Assembly (NCBI RefSeq): GCF_000496735.2
Contig: NZ_AYLO01000100.1
Span: forward strand, 28,130 to 92,129
From: Methyloglobulus morosus KoM1
GTDB taxonomy: Bacteria; Pseudomonadota; Gammaproteobacteria; Methylococcales; Methylomonadaceae
Reading direction: 5' to 3'
Length of the DNA: 64,000 nt
In this document: positions 31,328 to 40,463 of the stretch, piece after piece
Layout: every line of letters begins with the position of its first letter
How positions within the stretch are numbered: the stretch's first letter is position 1
Position numbers and translations under genes: made by a program
Notes under the pieces: generated by a model
What the model was told of the DNA's origin: nothing
Databases searched by the model: none
Seen by the model: only the letters and a program-made list of their open reading frames with translations

Positions 31328-32677
31328 ATGAATGAGTCAAATGAGATGAATGCCAATAAAATTCACCAGGACAACTTTACAAAAGAAGGGCTGAAACAGC
31401 GTAACGGTGAATTGCAACTTGCACACGTTGACCAAGAAAAATCGCCCGACTACTACCGCAATCTCTTCGATTTCTCCCCTACTAGCTATATCACCTTAAC
31501 CGATGACGGGATAATCGTTGAATGCAATTATGCGACCGCCAATCTGCTCGGCGTGGAGCATAAAAAACTCGCCAAAAAACGATTTGCCCGATTTGTCGCC
31601 GATGAAGACAAGGAGCTTTGGAATTGGCATTGCCTATTAGCTAAACAAAGCCGCAACAATCGAAGCTTTGCATTATCAGTGCTACGGGATGACGGCGTTC
31701 CCGTCTACGTTCAGCTCAATTGCATAGTCAAACAAGCGGTTGATGGCTTCCCGCTTTTCCTAGTCACACTTAACGACATTTCCAGCTATAAGCAAGCAGA
31801 TGAAGCGCTACGCATTGCTGCTGTAGCTTTCGAAACGCAAAACGGCATCGCTGTAACGGATGCCGACAAAGTTATTTTACGGGTGAACGAGGCATTCACA
31901 CGTATTACAGGCTACATTGCCGAAGATTCCATTAAACAGACCATTTCCATACTTAGTATGGGCCAACATAACCCAAGTTATTACGAATCAGTATGGGTAA
32001 CGGTTATGAACAACGGGTACTGGCAAGGTGAAACACTGGAAAAACGCAAGAATAGCGAAACATTCCCGGCATGGATCACGCTCACGGCAGTCATTAATAA
32101 GGAAGGGGGCGTTAGCCACTATGTTTGTTCCTTAACCGATATTACCGCGCAAAAGCAAGCTGAAAAAATTTTACTTGAGACTCGTCATCGCCTGGAAAAC
32201 CAAGTGATAACCACGAAAGAGGAACTGGAAAAGGTCAAAAAAGAAACCGCCGACATTAACGCTGCGATAACTGTTCTACTCAAGCACCAGGAGTCAAACA
32301 AGGCACAATCCCAACAAGCGCTCTACCGCGAAGTGGAAGAAACCATCTTGCCTTTCCTAAAGAAGTTGAAGGGGGCCAGCACCGGACGGGTACAAGCCTC
32401 CGAACTGCTCGGGGTTATTGAAGCCAACTTACTGCAGTTGGTTAGTGCTTACGGGCGCACAGGCACAGCACCCTCTGCCCTCAAACAATTGACGCCGCTG
32501 GAAACACAGGTTGCATCAATGGTCAGGCAAGGCTTGCCGACCAAATCGATTGCAAATACCTTAAGGATTAGCGAAGGGACGGTCAGCATCCACCGAAATC
32601 ATATCCGCAAGAAATTAGGCCTAAACAAAACTTCGGACAACTTGCAAATCTACCTAAAAACATTGCTAGACGACTGA
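31328..32677 (+). CDS. PAS-domain LuxR-type transcriptional regulator
   Basis: About 449 residues. Two PAS domains come first (about 40-150, YYRNLFDFSPTSYITLTDDGIIVECNYATANLLG; about 160-280, AAVAFETQNGIAVTDADKVILRVNEAFTRITGY), each followed by a PAC-like strand (LVTLNDIS, VCSLTDIT). A coiled coil then leads to a C-terminal LuxR/NarL HTH (LTPLETQVASMVRQGLPTKSIANTLRISEGTVSIHRNHIRKKLGL). No kinase domain or membrane helix is present, so it is a one-component cytoplasmic sensor, perhaps of redox state or a small ligand. The frame extends to a TTG at 31310; the ATG at 31328 is preferred but neither start has a strong ribosome-binding site. It is encoded upstream of the multicopper-oxidase operon and could regulate it (inference). 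Confidence 0.85.
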   Translation: MNESNEMNANKIHQDNFTKEGLKQRNGELQLAHVDQEKSPDYYRNLFDFSPTSYITLTDDGIIVECNYATANLLGVEHKKLAKKRFARFVADEDKELWNWHCLLAKQSRNNRSFALSVLRDDGVPVYVQLNCIVKQAVDGFPLFLVTLNDISSYKQADEALRIAAVAFETQNGIAVTDADKVILRVNEAFTRITGYIAEDSIKQTISILSMGQHNPSYYESVWVTVMNNGYWQGETLEKRKNSETFPAWITLTAVINKEGGVSHYVCSLTDITAQKQAEKILLETRHRLENQVITTKEELEKVKKETADINAAITVLLKHQESNKAQSQQALYREVEETILPFLKKLKGASTGRVQASELLGVIEANLLQLVSAYGRTGTAPSALKQLTPLETQVASMVRQGLPTKSIANTLRISEGTVSIHRNHIRKKLGLNKTSDNLQIYLKTLLDD

Positions 32678-33714
32678 GGCAGGCCTTAGCCAATATGGGT
32701 ATTAAGAGAACCCCGATTAAGCACTGGTTGTTTTGACCGCAACCACAAATGCGCCCAATTGTCGCATTTTTATTGCGAGCGCTCCGATCTTATCTTCTTA
32801 ATGTCAAATTCCTTGGTCAAATAGCAATACATGGCTATATACCGCACAGGTTGGCCGCTATCGGGCTCCGTGACTTCAATTGGTTAACCAACAAACAACT
32901 ACCTTTTTACCTATGGCTTGTTAATAGCCATGTGACAATATTCCACCCTAAGAAGCGCTTCCAACGCAAACCCTCATTCCGCCATAAAAAGGCTTTTCTA
33001 CGACCGCTTAAACTTAAAATCAATAATATATATTACTTATATATTAAATATGTATTACGTATATGTTTTGTCGTTTTTAGCTTTGTCATTAATTTTTTCA
33101 ACCACTATTTAATACAGTAAATAATAAATCAAAATAACCCAATAAAGCGACATATATTTATGCATATAAACTCTATATAAATAATATTAATATTGTTTTT
33201 TATAAAAAAGTTTAATGTTATTTTTATTATTATTTTACCTTAAATATTAATCAGATAAGAAAAAATACATAGCTTTTATAATCAATACATACACAATATA
33301 TCACTATTGCAAACCAAATTCTTTAAGCACTTTTCAAACCTCTATCTCTGGGCAATAACTCAATCGACTTAATTGGTAAAAATACCCAATGAAATAGGTA
33401 TTTGTACGTATATCAATAAACAGGACAAAACCCTAGCATAGTGTCCAGCGGTAAAGACCGTGAATTTTACACCGCAACGATATTAATGGATTTAACCAGC
33501 TCATTGACTGTGGGTGAAAACCCGATTGATTTTGGTGTTTTATACCGATTAACCAGTTATTTAATTGTGTTAATTCCGAAAAGGACTTTAAAGGATTTTC
33601 GTTTATTTCAAGGAATGAAAGTTGAGTACCAAACAACCTTGCTAGGTTTTGTTTGATTGGCGAATCTACAGAGCAGTCAAGGAATATTTACAGTTATTGT
33701 TCAGGAGAACTGAA
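32678..33714. other. Long AT-rich leader region of the multicopper-oxidase operon
   Basis: About 1.04 kb without a credible gene. 33000-33330 is extremely AT-rich with many TATA/ATATT runs. A 123-codon frame at 32749-33120 and a 71-codon frame at 33441-33656 exist but their products look like translated non-coding sequence. A variant of the repeated regulatory element lies at 33395-33410. The strong AGGAG at 33703-33707 belongs to the following gene. Confidence 0.6.
33395..33413 (+). promoter_or_regulatory. Variant of the 20-bp repeated element
   Basis: TAGGTATTTGTACGTATAT. Its first 12 positions match TAGGTATTCGTAC-type copies at 11223-11242 and 13542-13561 with a single C-to-T change. It lies about 305 bp upstream of the first gene of the multicopper-oxidase operon, in the same direction. 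With only about 12 shared bases the match could be chance, but its position in another accessory promoter region makes it worth testing. Confidence 0.4.
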
Positions 33715-35438
33715 ATGAAACTTACAACCAAAATGGTAACGGCAATCCTTGCCGCTACCTTAGCAACAGGCGTTTACGCCAAAGGCGGGACGGCCAAGTC
33801 GCCCGTCAAAGGGGCTCTGGGGCCGTTCAATGTTCCGACGCTACCCGACCCAGTATTAGCGCCAGGAACTACACTGAGCGGGTTTGACGACACAGGTTTT
33901 TTGCAAAATGCAACCGTGAGCAGTGCTGGCTGCACGAATCTTGACCCGTCTCTCTGGGGCGGCACAGCCACTATCAACGGCAAAACGATCACAATTCCGT
34001 GCAACATGATCATCCAGATGCCGGCAAACACCTTCACCTGGGCCGATATGGTCAACGGCGGGCTTTCGCTGTCTCTTAATAGTGGAGCTTACCCTGGTTA
34101 TGAACTGAACGTGGTCGGCAACATCGTCAATGGCAAGCACATCGCGGGGCTGATGTACATTTCCCAGCAATCCCTCAACAGTGGCAATGGCATAATTTCT
34201 AGGATTGACTACAGCACAGGGATGAGGTAGATACCGGCAATCCGAACAGCCCAGTGGTCCTTCAGATCAACGATCCGGGCCACGACACAGGCTTGCCCCC
34301 ACCATTCAACAAAGATGGCCGTTTTGGCCGTGCGCAAAGCCCGGACCCACGCTTCAGCGTTGACGACGAGAACCCAACCATCCACGCTGCCACCGGCTAT
34401 CCCATGTGTGTTCCAAGAACAAACCCAGCTGTAGCCGACGACCCGCTGTGTCCACAGAAAAATCGTCCTAAAGCGAACTTAGGTTGCCGCAACTTTAGCC
34501 AAGCAGGTGTTGCACCTCCTGTTAGTGGCGAACTGGGACTTCCTACTGGAACTTATTGCACCCAGTTCGTCATGCGAGCTGTCCCAGGAACAACAGCAAA
34601 ACCTCCGTTTTTTGCGCCCGACCCAAAAGCCGGCGCCACCGACTTAGTGTATAACATTGCTCAACCAACCGATCCGGACGCAAGGCAACAAGCGCCGCTT
34701 GAAGTTGGGGACTACATTTCGTTCTCAGGCACACTCCTGTCGAACGGCATTATCTCCACGCATACGATTGAAGCCAATGTGGGCATCTATACCCAGCCCG
34801 GCATCCAACCTAGCTACCTGGCGATTGGTGAGTTTGGTGTCGGTACCGCTGACCCCCTTGCCACCTCAATTAATGGCGTACCTCAGGAAACTCAGGACCG
34901 AATCTTTCTGGAAGCTGAAACCACCGATGTCAAAGTCCCTGTTGATATTTACATGGTCGATGTTGGCCCTGATGGTATAGAACATAACCGCTGGGCAACT
35001 ATGTTCGAGATGACTGGCGAGTGCGATCCATCCGCAACACTTGCAGTTAGTTGTATGGGCGTTGATGGTGGTATCACCACCCAAAATACCGGCCCGCAAC
35101 CACAACGCGCCAGGATTCGTGCAACCAAGTCGATTACTGGGATTTTGAGCCAACCAAGTCGTAACATCCGCGTAGCGGCACGCTCGTTGTGCAAACCTAC
35201 CCATGCCGACCTAGATGTCAACACTGGACATTCGGCCAGTTTAGATGCCTGTTTGTCAGCCGCGCCTCTTGCAGCTAACGGTCTTATGGTAGGACAGTAT
35301 TCGGCACCCGTGTTCGAGTATATTTTCCCTGAAGGTGTAAGGCCAGGTGACTTGGTTGTCCCGAACGACTTCTGGCATTTGCCTTTCCTACGCTTTGGCG
35401 ATGCCGATGTGGGGCCGCTCACCCCAACACCTTGGTAA
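33715..35438 (+). pseudogene. Secreted hypothetical protein, interrupted by a frameshift
   Basis: Two adjacent frames together read as one exported protein of about 574 residues. The first part starts at the ATG at 33715, with AGGAG 7 bases upstream, and a signal peptide cut after VYA (residue about 21). It ends at a TAG at 34228-34230 after ISRIDYSTG-MR. The second part, in the frame used from 34221 on, continues DEVDTGNPNSPVVLQINDP and runs to 35438. I recall secreted bacterial proteins in which ISQQSLNSG, an IDY.TGE segment, QINDP and GRFGRA.SPD.RF..D..NPT occur in this order, so the two parts belong together. Deleting 'AT' or adding one base near 34222 restores the frame. Function is unknown. 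It may be a genuine disruption, a sequencing error or (least likely) recoding. Confidence 0.75.
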
Positions 35439-35466
35439 GCAATACGTAAGGAGAATCTTAGCTAAC

Positions 35467-35495
35467 TTAGGGTGGTTGTGTTACCGCCACCCTAA
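35467..35495 (+). promoter_or_regulatory. Stem-loop between the secreted-protein gene and the multicopper-oxidase gene
   Basis: TTAGGGTGG (35467-35475) pairs perfectly with CCACCCTAA (35487-35495) around an 11-base loop. It begins 28 bases after the stop of the upstream gene and has no T-run, so it is more likely an mRNA-processing or stability hairpin, or a weak terminator, than a full Rho-independent terminator. Confidence 0.45.
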
Positions 35496-35694
35496 ATCAA
35501 GCCTAGTAAGTAAAAGTTGTTGCCAACAAGATACCCAAACAAGCAGTAAACATAAATAACTAGAGCTTCCTTCAACTAAGGAACCACAGAGTAATTGCAG
35601 GTGCAAACCTACTCATTTGTCAAAGGAATGACCAAACAGCGTTTGCCCTCATCTCGCATGCAAACCCCTAACCGTCTTTAGAGAGGATGTTAAA

Positions 35695-38226
35695 ATGTAC
35701 ATAATGAATCACTTTAGCGCTACGGATAGCGCTAAAATAAAACGCAGGGATAAAACCAGTAAGCTTCGAACGCTTTCTTACAACCCATTAAAATTATCCA
35801 GCTTGACTATCGCCATTGCTGCGCTGTCTGGATTTTTCGTGTCTTCGTCGCCCGTGCAAGCAAAATTCAATATCCCAACGGACAGCACAGCCAGCCCTTT
35901 ATGTATCAGCGGCCAGCCGAGATGTGCAGCCCCGTTTACGGCCAAGATGCTGATGTTTGAGGAATTTGGCACACAAGCAATGCCGAACGAGAGCAATGTG
36001 GCTACACTGACATCCGGAATGCCAGGTGTAGCGGATTGTCAAAGCACGCCTGTTGGGACGGCCTTAGACACTTTTTTAAATGAGCCAATCCATCCATTTC
36101 CTACCCGGAAGGCAAACGACATATTGCCAAACGCCTGGGCCGACAAGATAAAGAAGGACTGCGGTTTGTTGCCAACAAACCTGTCAGGTGTGCTTGAAGG
36201 CCGTCCAGGCGGCGAGCAGTTCGCCCATCAACGTTGGGATGAATTTATGCCACAGGCCTATTTCCAAAGCGCCATGACCGGTGCCCGTATCAATGGCGGG
36301 CTGCGCGACAAATATCAACGGCATGGCTACAGCATAGGAGAGTTCGGCCCAGGCGGCTTGTACCATCTCGACAATAACTCAACCAAAGGGACAGAAGTCA
36401 AGATACACCCTAACTTACCCGCGCAAGACCCACACTCTGTGTGGACTTTTGACGGCACCTTACCACCTAAGCTATTGATGGCGCGTTACGGTGAAGCCGT
36501 GTTGTTCCGCCATTACAACGCGCTGCCGATTGATGTATCGGCAAACAACGGCTTTGGTACGCATACCATCAGTACCCACGAACATAACGGGCATGACGGC
36601 GCGGAAAACGACGGTTACGCCCATGCCTATTTTTATCCAGGCCAGTTCTATGATTACCATTGGCCAATGATTTTAGCCGGGCATGACAGCATCAACAAAG
36701 GCGCAACCGATTTAAGGACAGGCGCACCCGACGGATACGGCGGCATCACGCCAGTCCCTGGCGACTGGCGGGAAACCATGAGCACCCATTGGTTCCATGA
36801 CCACATGTTAGATTTCACCGCACAGAACGTCTACAAGGGCAATGCCGCGATGATGAACTATTACAGCGCGGTGGATCGTGGACGGGAACCTAAAGACATG
36901 AATGAGGCGAGCGGTAATTCGTCTGTAGGTTATGGCTGCCATTATGCCAACCCTAATAATGCTAACCTGTGTTTTCCAAGTGGTTCAGGTATGGACTGGG
37001 GCAACCGGGATTATGACGTGAATTTGCTGGTTGCCGATAAGGCATGGGATAACAGCGGCCAACTGAAGTTCAACATCTTCAATACCGACGGTTTCTTGGG
37101 TGACCGCATCACCGTCAACTGGGAGTATAAGCCTTACCTGGATGTGCGTACCCGTCGCTACCGTTTCCGCATCTTGAACGGCAGTGTTTCGCGTTATTAC
37201 AAGATCGCCATCGTGGATGAATCGGGCAATAAAATACCATATCACATGATTGCCAATGATGGTAATATCATGCAATACGCCGTGCCGTTCCCCAATGCAG
37301 CATCTGCCGAAGGGGCATTGCCAGAACAAGGCATAGCCGAACGCTATGACATTGTGGTTGACTTCAAAAACTTTACCGGCAAAAAGCTGTACTTCGTGAA
37401 TTTGCTGGAACACGAAAATGGCTTGGGGCCTAAGCGGGTAGTGCCATTGGTTGATGTCCTCAGCGGCAAATACAAGGCGGATGGTATCAATGGCGACCCG
37501 GTAGTCGGTAAGTTCCTCGAGTTTAGGGTGAAAGGCTGCGGATCAAAAGGCACTGACGCTTGCACGGACTTGAGCATGAACCCTGCCGATTATGTGGAAG
37601 GCAACAAAGGCGACAAACAAATGATACCTGTCAACAGGCCGACAACCCAAGAACTGCAAGCCGCTGTTAACCGGACTTTCGAGTTTGGCAGGTCTAACGG
37701 CACAGACGCCAAACCTTGGGCGATCAAAACCGATGGCGGTATTGGATTGAACATGGACCCGCACCGTTTGTCAGCGGCACCAACTCTGCCCGATGCGCCA
37801 GACGGTTTGGGTAAAGTCGAGATATGGCATATCAAGCTCGGCGGCGGTGGTTGGAGCCATCCGGTGCATGTCCATTTTGAGGAAGGCCAAATCCTGTACC
37901 GTGGAGGTAAAACACCCACACCCTGGGAAAAATATGCCCGCAAGGACGTGTATCGCATAGGCCCGTTAGCAGACAGTACCTCGAGCGTGGATATGGCAAT
38001 CCGTTTCAGGGAATTTGCCGGCACCTACATGGAACATTGCCATAACACCCAACATGAGGACAAGACGATGCTGTTACGCTGGGATATCCAGCACCCCGGC
38101 GAAACGATTGCGGTACCGACACCGATGCCAGAATGGGATGGGGTGACTTACGACGTTAGCACAACCTTGCCAACCTATAAAATCGGCGATTTGAAGGCAA
38201 AGGCGGCATTTGTTTTACCAAAGTAA
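35695..38226 (+). CDS. Exported multicopper oxidase
   Basis: 843 residues. The ATG at 35695 has GAGAGGA about 7 bases upstream. A long N-region with twin charged stretches leads to a hydrophobic segment (about 35-52) and a VQA-K cleavage site, so it is exported. All four copper-site motifs are visible: H295-E-H297, H365-WF-H368-D-H370, H722-PV-H725-V-H727 and H781-C782-H783...H787 with Met792 as probable type 1 axial ligand. The arrangement matches the CotA/bilirubin-oxidase/MofA-like branch. The STHWFHDHMLDFTAQNVYKG segment is close to what I remember of the Leptothrix Mn-oxidation protein MofA. It would couple four one-electron oxidations of a metal or organic substrate to reduction of O2 to water. 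The SCO-cytochrome c gene follows at 22 bp. Confidence 0.93.
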   Translation: MYIMNHFSATDSAKIKRRDKTSKLRTLSYNPLKLSSLTIAIAALSGFFVSSSPVQAKFNIPTDSTASPLCISGQPRCAAPFTAKMLMFEEFGTQAMPNESNVATLTSGMPGVADCQSTPVGTALDTFLNEPIHPFPTRKANDILPNAWADKIKKDCGLLPTNLSGVLEGRPGGEQFAHQRWDEFMPQAYFQSAMTGARINGGLRDKYQRHGYSIGEFGPGGLYHLDNNSTKGTEVKIHPNLPAQDPHSVWTFDGTLPPKLLMARYGEAVLFRHYNALPIDVSANNGFGTHTISTHEHNGHDGAENDGYAHAYFYPGQFYDYHWPMILAGHDSINKGATDLRTGAPDGYGGITPVPGDWRETMSTHWFHDHMLDFTAQNVYKGNAAMMNYYSAVDRGREPKDMNEASGNSSVGYGCHYANPNNANLCFPSGSGMDWGNRDYDVNLLVADKAWDNSGQLKFNIFNTDGFLGDRITVNWEYKPYLDVRTRRYRFRILNGSVSRYYKIAIVDESGNKIPYHMIANDGNIMQYAVPFPNAASAEGALPEQGIAERYDIVVDFKNFTGKKLYFVNLLEHENGLGPKRVVPLVDVLSGKYKADGINGDPVVGKFLEFRVKGCGSKGTDACTDLSMNPADYVEGNKGDKQMIPVNRPTTQELQAAVNRTFEFGRSNGTDAKPWAIKTDGGIGLNMDPHRLSAAPTLPDAPDGLGKVEIWHIKLGGGGWSHPVHVHFEEGQILYRGGKTPTPWEKYARKDVYRIGPLADSTSSVDMAIRFREFAGTYMEHCHNTQHEDKTMLLRWDIQHPGETIAVPTPMPEWDGVTYDVSTTLPTYKIGDLKAKAAFVLPK

Positions 38227-38248
38227 GAGGTCATAGGACACAAAGACG

Positions 38249-39205
38249 ATGAAAAGGCATGGTGTTGTTGTATATTTGAAAAGTTCGTTTATCTTTACAG
38301 TATTCATAAGCGCCATGCTAATCCTTGGCGGCAGCCCCTCCTGGGCCGCCCCTAAGGGTTCACCTTGGAATGAGGATTATTTCCCCAATGTCAAGCTCAC
38401 CGACCAAGACGGCAAGAGCTTCCGATTTTATGACGACCTTATCAAAGACAAGGTCGTCGCTATCAACTTCATCTACACCCATTGTGGCGACACCTGTCCG
38501 GCAGAGACTGCCAGTTTACGCCAGGTGCAACGGTTATTGGGTGACCGTGTCGGCAAGGATATATTCTTTTACTCCATCAGTATTGATCCCGAGCACGACA
38601 CTCCCAAAGTGCTTAAAGAATATGCAGACAAGTTCCGCATCAATTCAGGTTGGCTTTTCCTGACCGGAAGCAAAGAAGACACCACGCTAATCCGGAAGAA
38701 ACTAGGGTTGTATAGAGATGGCGTCGAAGCCAACAAACTCAGCGAACATAGCACCAGCTTCATGATCGGTAACGAACGCACCGGGCAATGGATGAAACGC
38801 TCTCCTTTTGACGAACCTAAAACCCTGGCGTGGTTGATGGGTTATTCCTTATCGAATATCAAACCCAGCCGAAAACCCAATCAAGTCAATTATTCTGAAG
38901 CCAAACAATTGCCGAATATGACTAAGGGTGAAGACTTGTACCGTTTTCGCTGCGCCTCCTGTCATAGCCTGGGCAAGGAAGATGGCCTAGGCCCAGGTTT
39001 GCAAGGTGTGGCAAAGGTACGGGAAAAAGCATGGCTAAGACGTTGGATCAAGGAACCCGATAAATTGCTGGCGGAGAAAGATCCCATTGCAATCGACCTC
39101 TACAACCGCTACAACAAAATATTGATGCCTAATTTAAGGCTCAACGATGCTGATGTAGAGGCGCTTATTGACTATATAGAAGCAAATGGCAATCCTGCAC
39201 AATAA
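38249..39205 (+). CDS. SCO-like copper chaperone fused to cytochrome c
   Basis: 318 residues. A signal peptide (cleavage near SWA-A, residue 33) is followed by an SCO1/SenC thioredoxin-like domain (about 42-205) with the copper-binding CxxxC (C79-GDT-C83) and its conserved histidine (H167, in SEHSTS). A C-terminal monoheme cytochrome c domain (about 222-318) has C235-AS-C238-H239 and a probable axial Met293 (ILMPNLRL). SCO proteins deliver copper to, or keep reduced the copper site of, a partner oxidase. The fused heme could carry electrons to or from it. It sits 22 bp after the multicopper oxidase, so the natural partner is that enzyme rather than cytochrome c oxidase (inference). Confidence 0.92.
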   Translation: MKRHGVVVYLKSSFIFTVFISAMLILGGSPSWAAPKGSPWNEDYFPNVKLTDQDGKSFRFYDDLIKDKVVAINFIYTHCGDTCPAETASLRQVQRLLGDRVGKDIFFYSISIDPEHDTPKVLKEYADKFRINSGWLFLTGSKEDTTLIRKKLGLYRDGVEANKLSEHSTSFMIGNERTGQWMKRSPFDEPKTLAWLMGYSLSNIKPSRKPNQVNYSEAKQLPNMTKGEDLYRFRCASCHSLGKEDGLGPGLQGVAKVREKAWLRRWIKEPDKLLAEKDPIAIDLYNRYNKILMPNLRLNDADVEALIDYIEANGNPAQ

Positions 39206-39568
39206 CACACAGCGTAAGGCATTGAATTTGAATCAATGATACATTGATTACAACTGAGACTGGATGGCCTTAAGCTTGTGCTAACCAGCAATCGAAAAAA
39301 TATTCTTGTGCTCAAAAATTATTCCCGCAATTTTCGATTAAAATTTGCCTAGTTGTCCGCTGAGACTAAGTGACAGCCCAATACATCGGGCGAATGATCA
39401 GAAACCTTACCGCCTAAACCACCATTTGAAACCCTCAAAAACAAATATCAATTATTTTGAACAGAGACATAATTGAATTGTCTTAAAGCCGTAGCCGCAT
39501 TCCAAAGTTAGTAAATAGTAGCGACATGTTTTTAACATGCCCCCTCGTTTCACTACAGGAGAATACCC
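39206..39568. other. Intergenic region before the crystallin-like gene
   Basis: About 360 bp with no gene. A CATGTT/AACATG inverted repeat lies near 39523-39540, shortly before the ribosome-binding site of the next gene; it could be an operator, but it is short. Confidence 0.5.
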
Positions 39569-40018
39569 ATGAACCGAATCCTATTCGTTTTTAGTCGTTT
39601 CAAAGTAAATTCGATTGCCATACTTTTATTGTGCCTTACCTCTTCTGCTTACGCTACCGATAAAGACTGCTGGGGCGATTTTTTTGAAGGTACCCAGTAT
39701 TCAGGTAAACATTTGTTCCTAGAAGGCCAGACCAAGCTTGAAAATTTAAGCAAGGTCAACGGTGACAATTGGGAAAAACGCATTCATAGCCTAAAAGTTG
39801 GCCCAAAAGCAAGGGTAACGGTTTACCAGAACCCCCGCTTTGAACTCACGTTAACGGAAATGGCTAAAAAGCCCGACTTTATGAATGCCTGGGGCATCAC
39901 TGAACAAGATATTTTGGAAGATTCCGAACTTATCTTTAATGAAAATGCAATGATCCATGACCTTGGCGACTTTAATTTTCATAATAAAATCAGATCATTA
40001 AAAATAGATTGTTTGTAA
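39569..40018 (+). CDS. Secreted beta/gamma-crystallin-like protein
   Basis: 149 residues. AGGAGA lies 6 bases before the ATG. The signal peptide ends at AYA-T (residue about 30). The mature part reads CWGDFFEGTQYSGKHLFLEG...LSKVNGDNWEKRIHSLKVGPKARVTVYQNPRFE and ends IRSLKIDCL, which fits the Greek-key pattern of beta/gamma-crystallins (an edge strand with aromatic and glycine, a central 'W...I.SLKVG' strand). Two cysteines at the ends of the mature protein could form a disulfide. Bacterial members often bind calcium, but a clear N/D-N/D-X-X-S/T-S motif is not obvious here. Role unknown; envelope stress or surface protection is a guess. Confidence 0.6.
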   Translation: MNRILFVFSRFKVNSIAILLLCLTSSAYATDKDCWGDFFEGTQYSGKHLFLEGQTKLENLSKVNGDNWEKRIHSLKVGPKARVTVYQNPRFELTLTEMAKKPDFMNAWGITEQDILEDSELIFNENAMIHDLGDFNFHNKIRSLKIDCL

Positions 40019-40463
40019 GGCAAAAAAATCAAAACAATGCACAGCAGTTTTAAGCTAAGTATCGACATTCTACAGCGTTATGTAGTGTAAATATAACCTG
40101 TAGATGTATTCAGTCGGGTTGTCTAATGCTGCCCAAAATTAGCCCGTAACAGGCAACCCCAGTTTTTCTAAAAGAAATTTTTCCCAAAAAACAGTCGGCA
40201 GTAATTATTGGCCTTTAAGTTAATTTTAGAGCTTATTGTTTTCGTTAGGGAAAATTACTCGATCTGTTATATAATTGTCGAATAGCTTTAAAGCTAGGTT
40301 ATTCGTGCCGACAATTGATTCTGCTCCTTCCCCCTGTTATTTGGTAAATGGACTTGAATTCGCCAAGTCTTGGCTGCTCGGCCATAGCCCACTTGAATGA
40401 TTCGACTGTGTATCATAGCTTATCGCGCCAACGCGCATTCCCCCATTTCCAACAGGTAACTTA
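40019..40463 (+). promoter_or_regulatory. Promoter and long leader of deaD
   Basis: About 445 bp upstream of deaD. A perfect TATAAT lies at 40270-40275 with a weak -35 (TTAGGG, 40245-40250, 19-bp spacing). Transcription from it would give an untranslated leader of about 180 bases. Long structured leaders are typical of cold-inducible csdA/deaD mRNAs. Nothing coding is seen. Confidence 0.5.

Noticed and set aside
32749..33120. 123-codon frame in the AT-rich leader
   Set aside because: The product is an untidy basic/hydrophobic sequence without a domain or ribosome-binding site, and its end is low-complexity AT DNA.
34200..34260. Programmed frameshift in the secreted-protein gene
   Set aside because: No slippery heptamer or strong downstream structure is seen; mutation or error is simpler.
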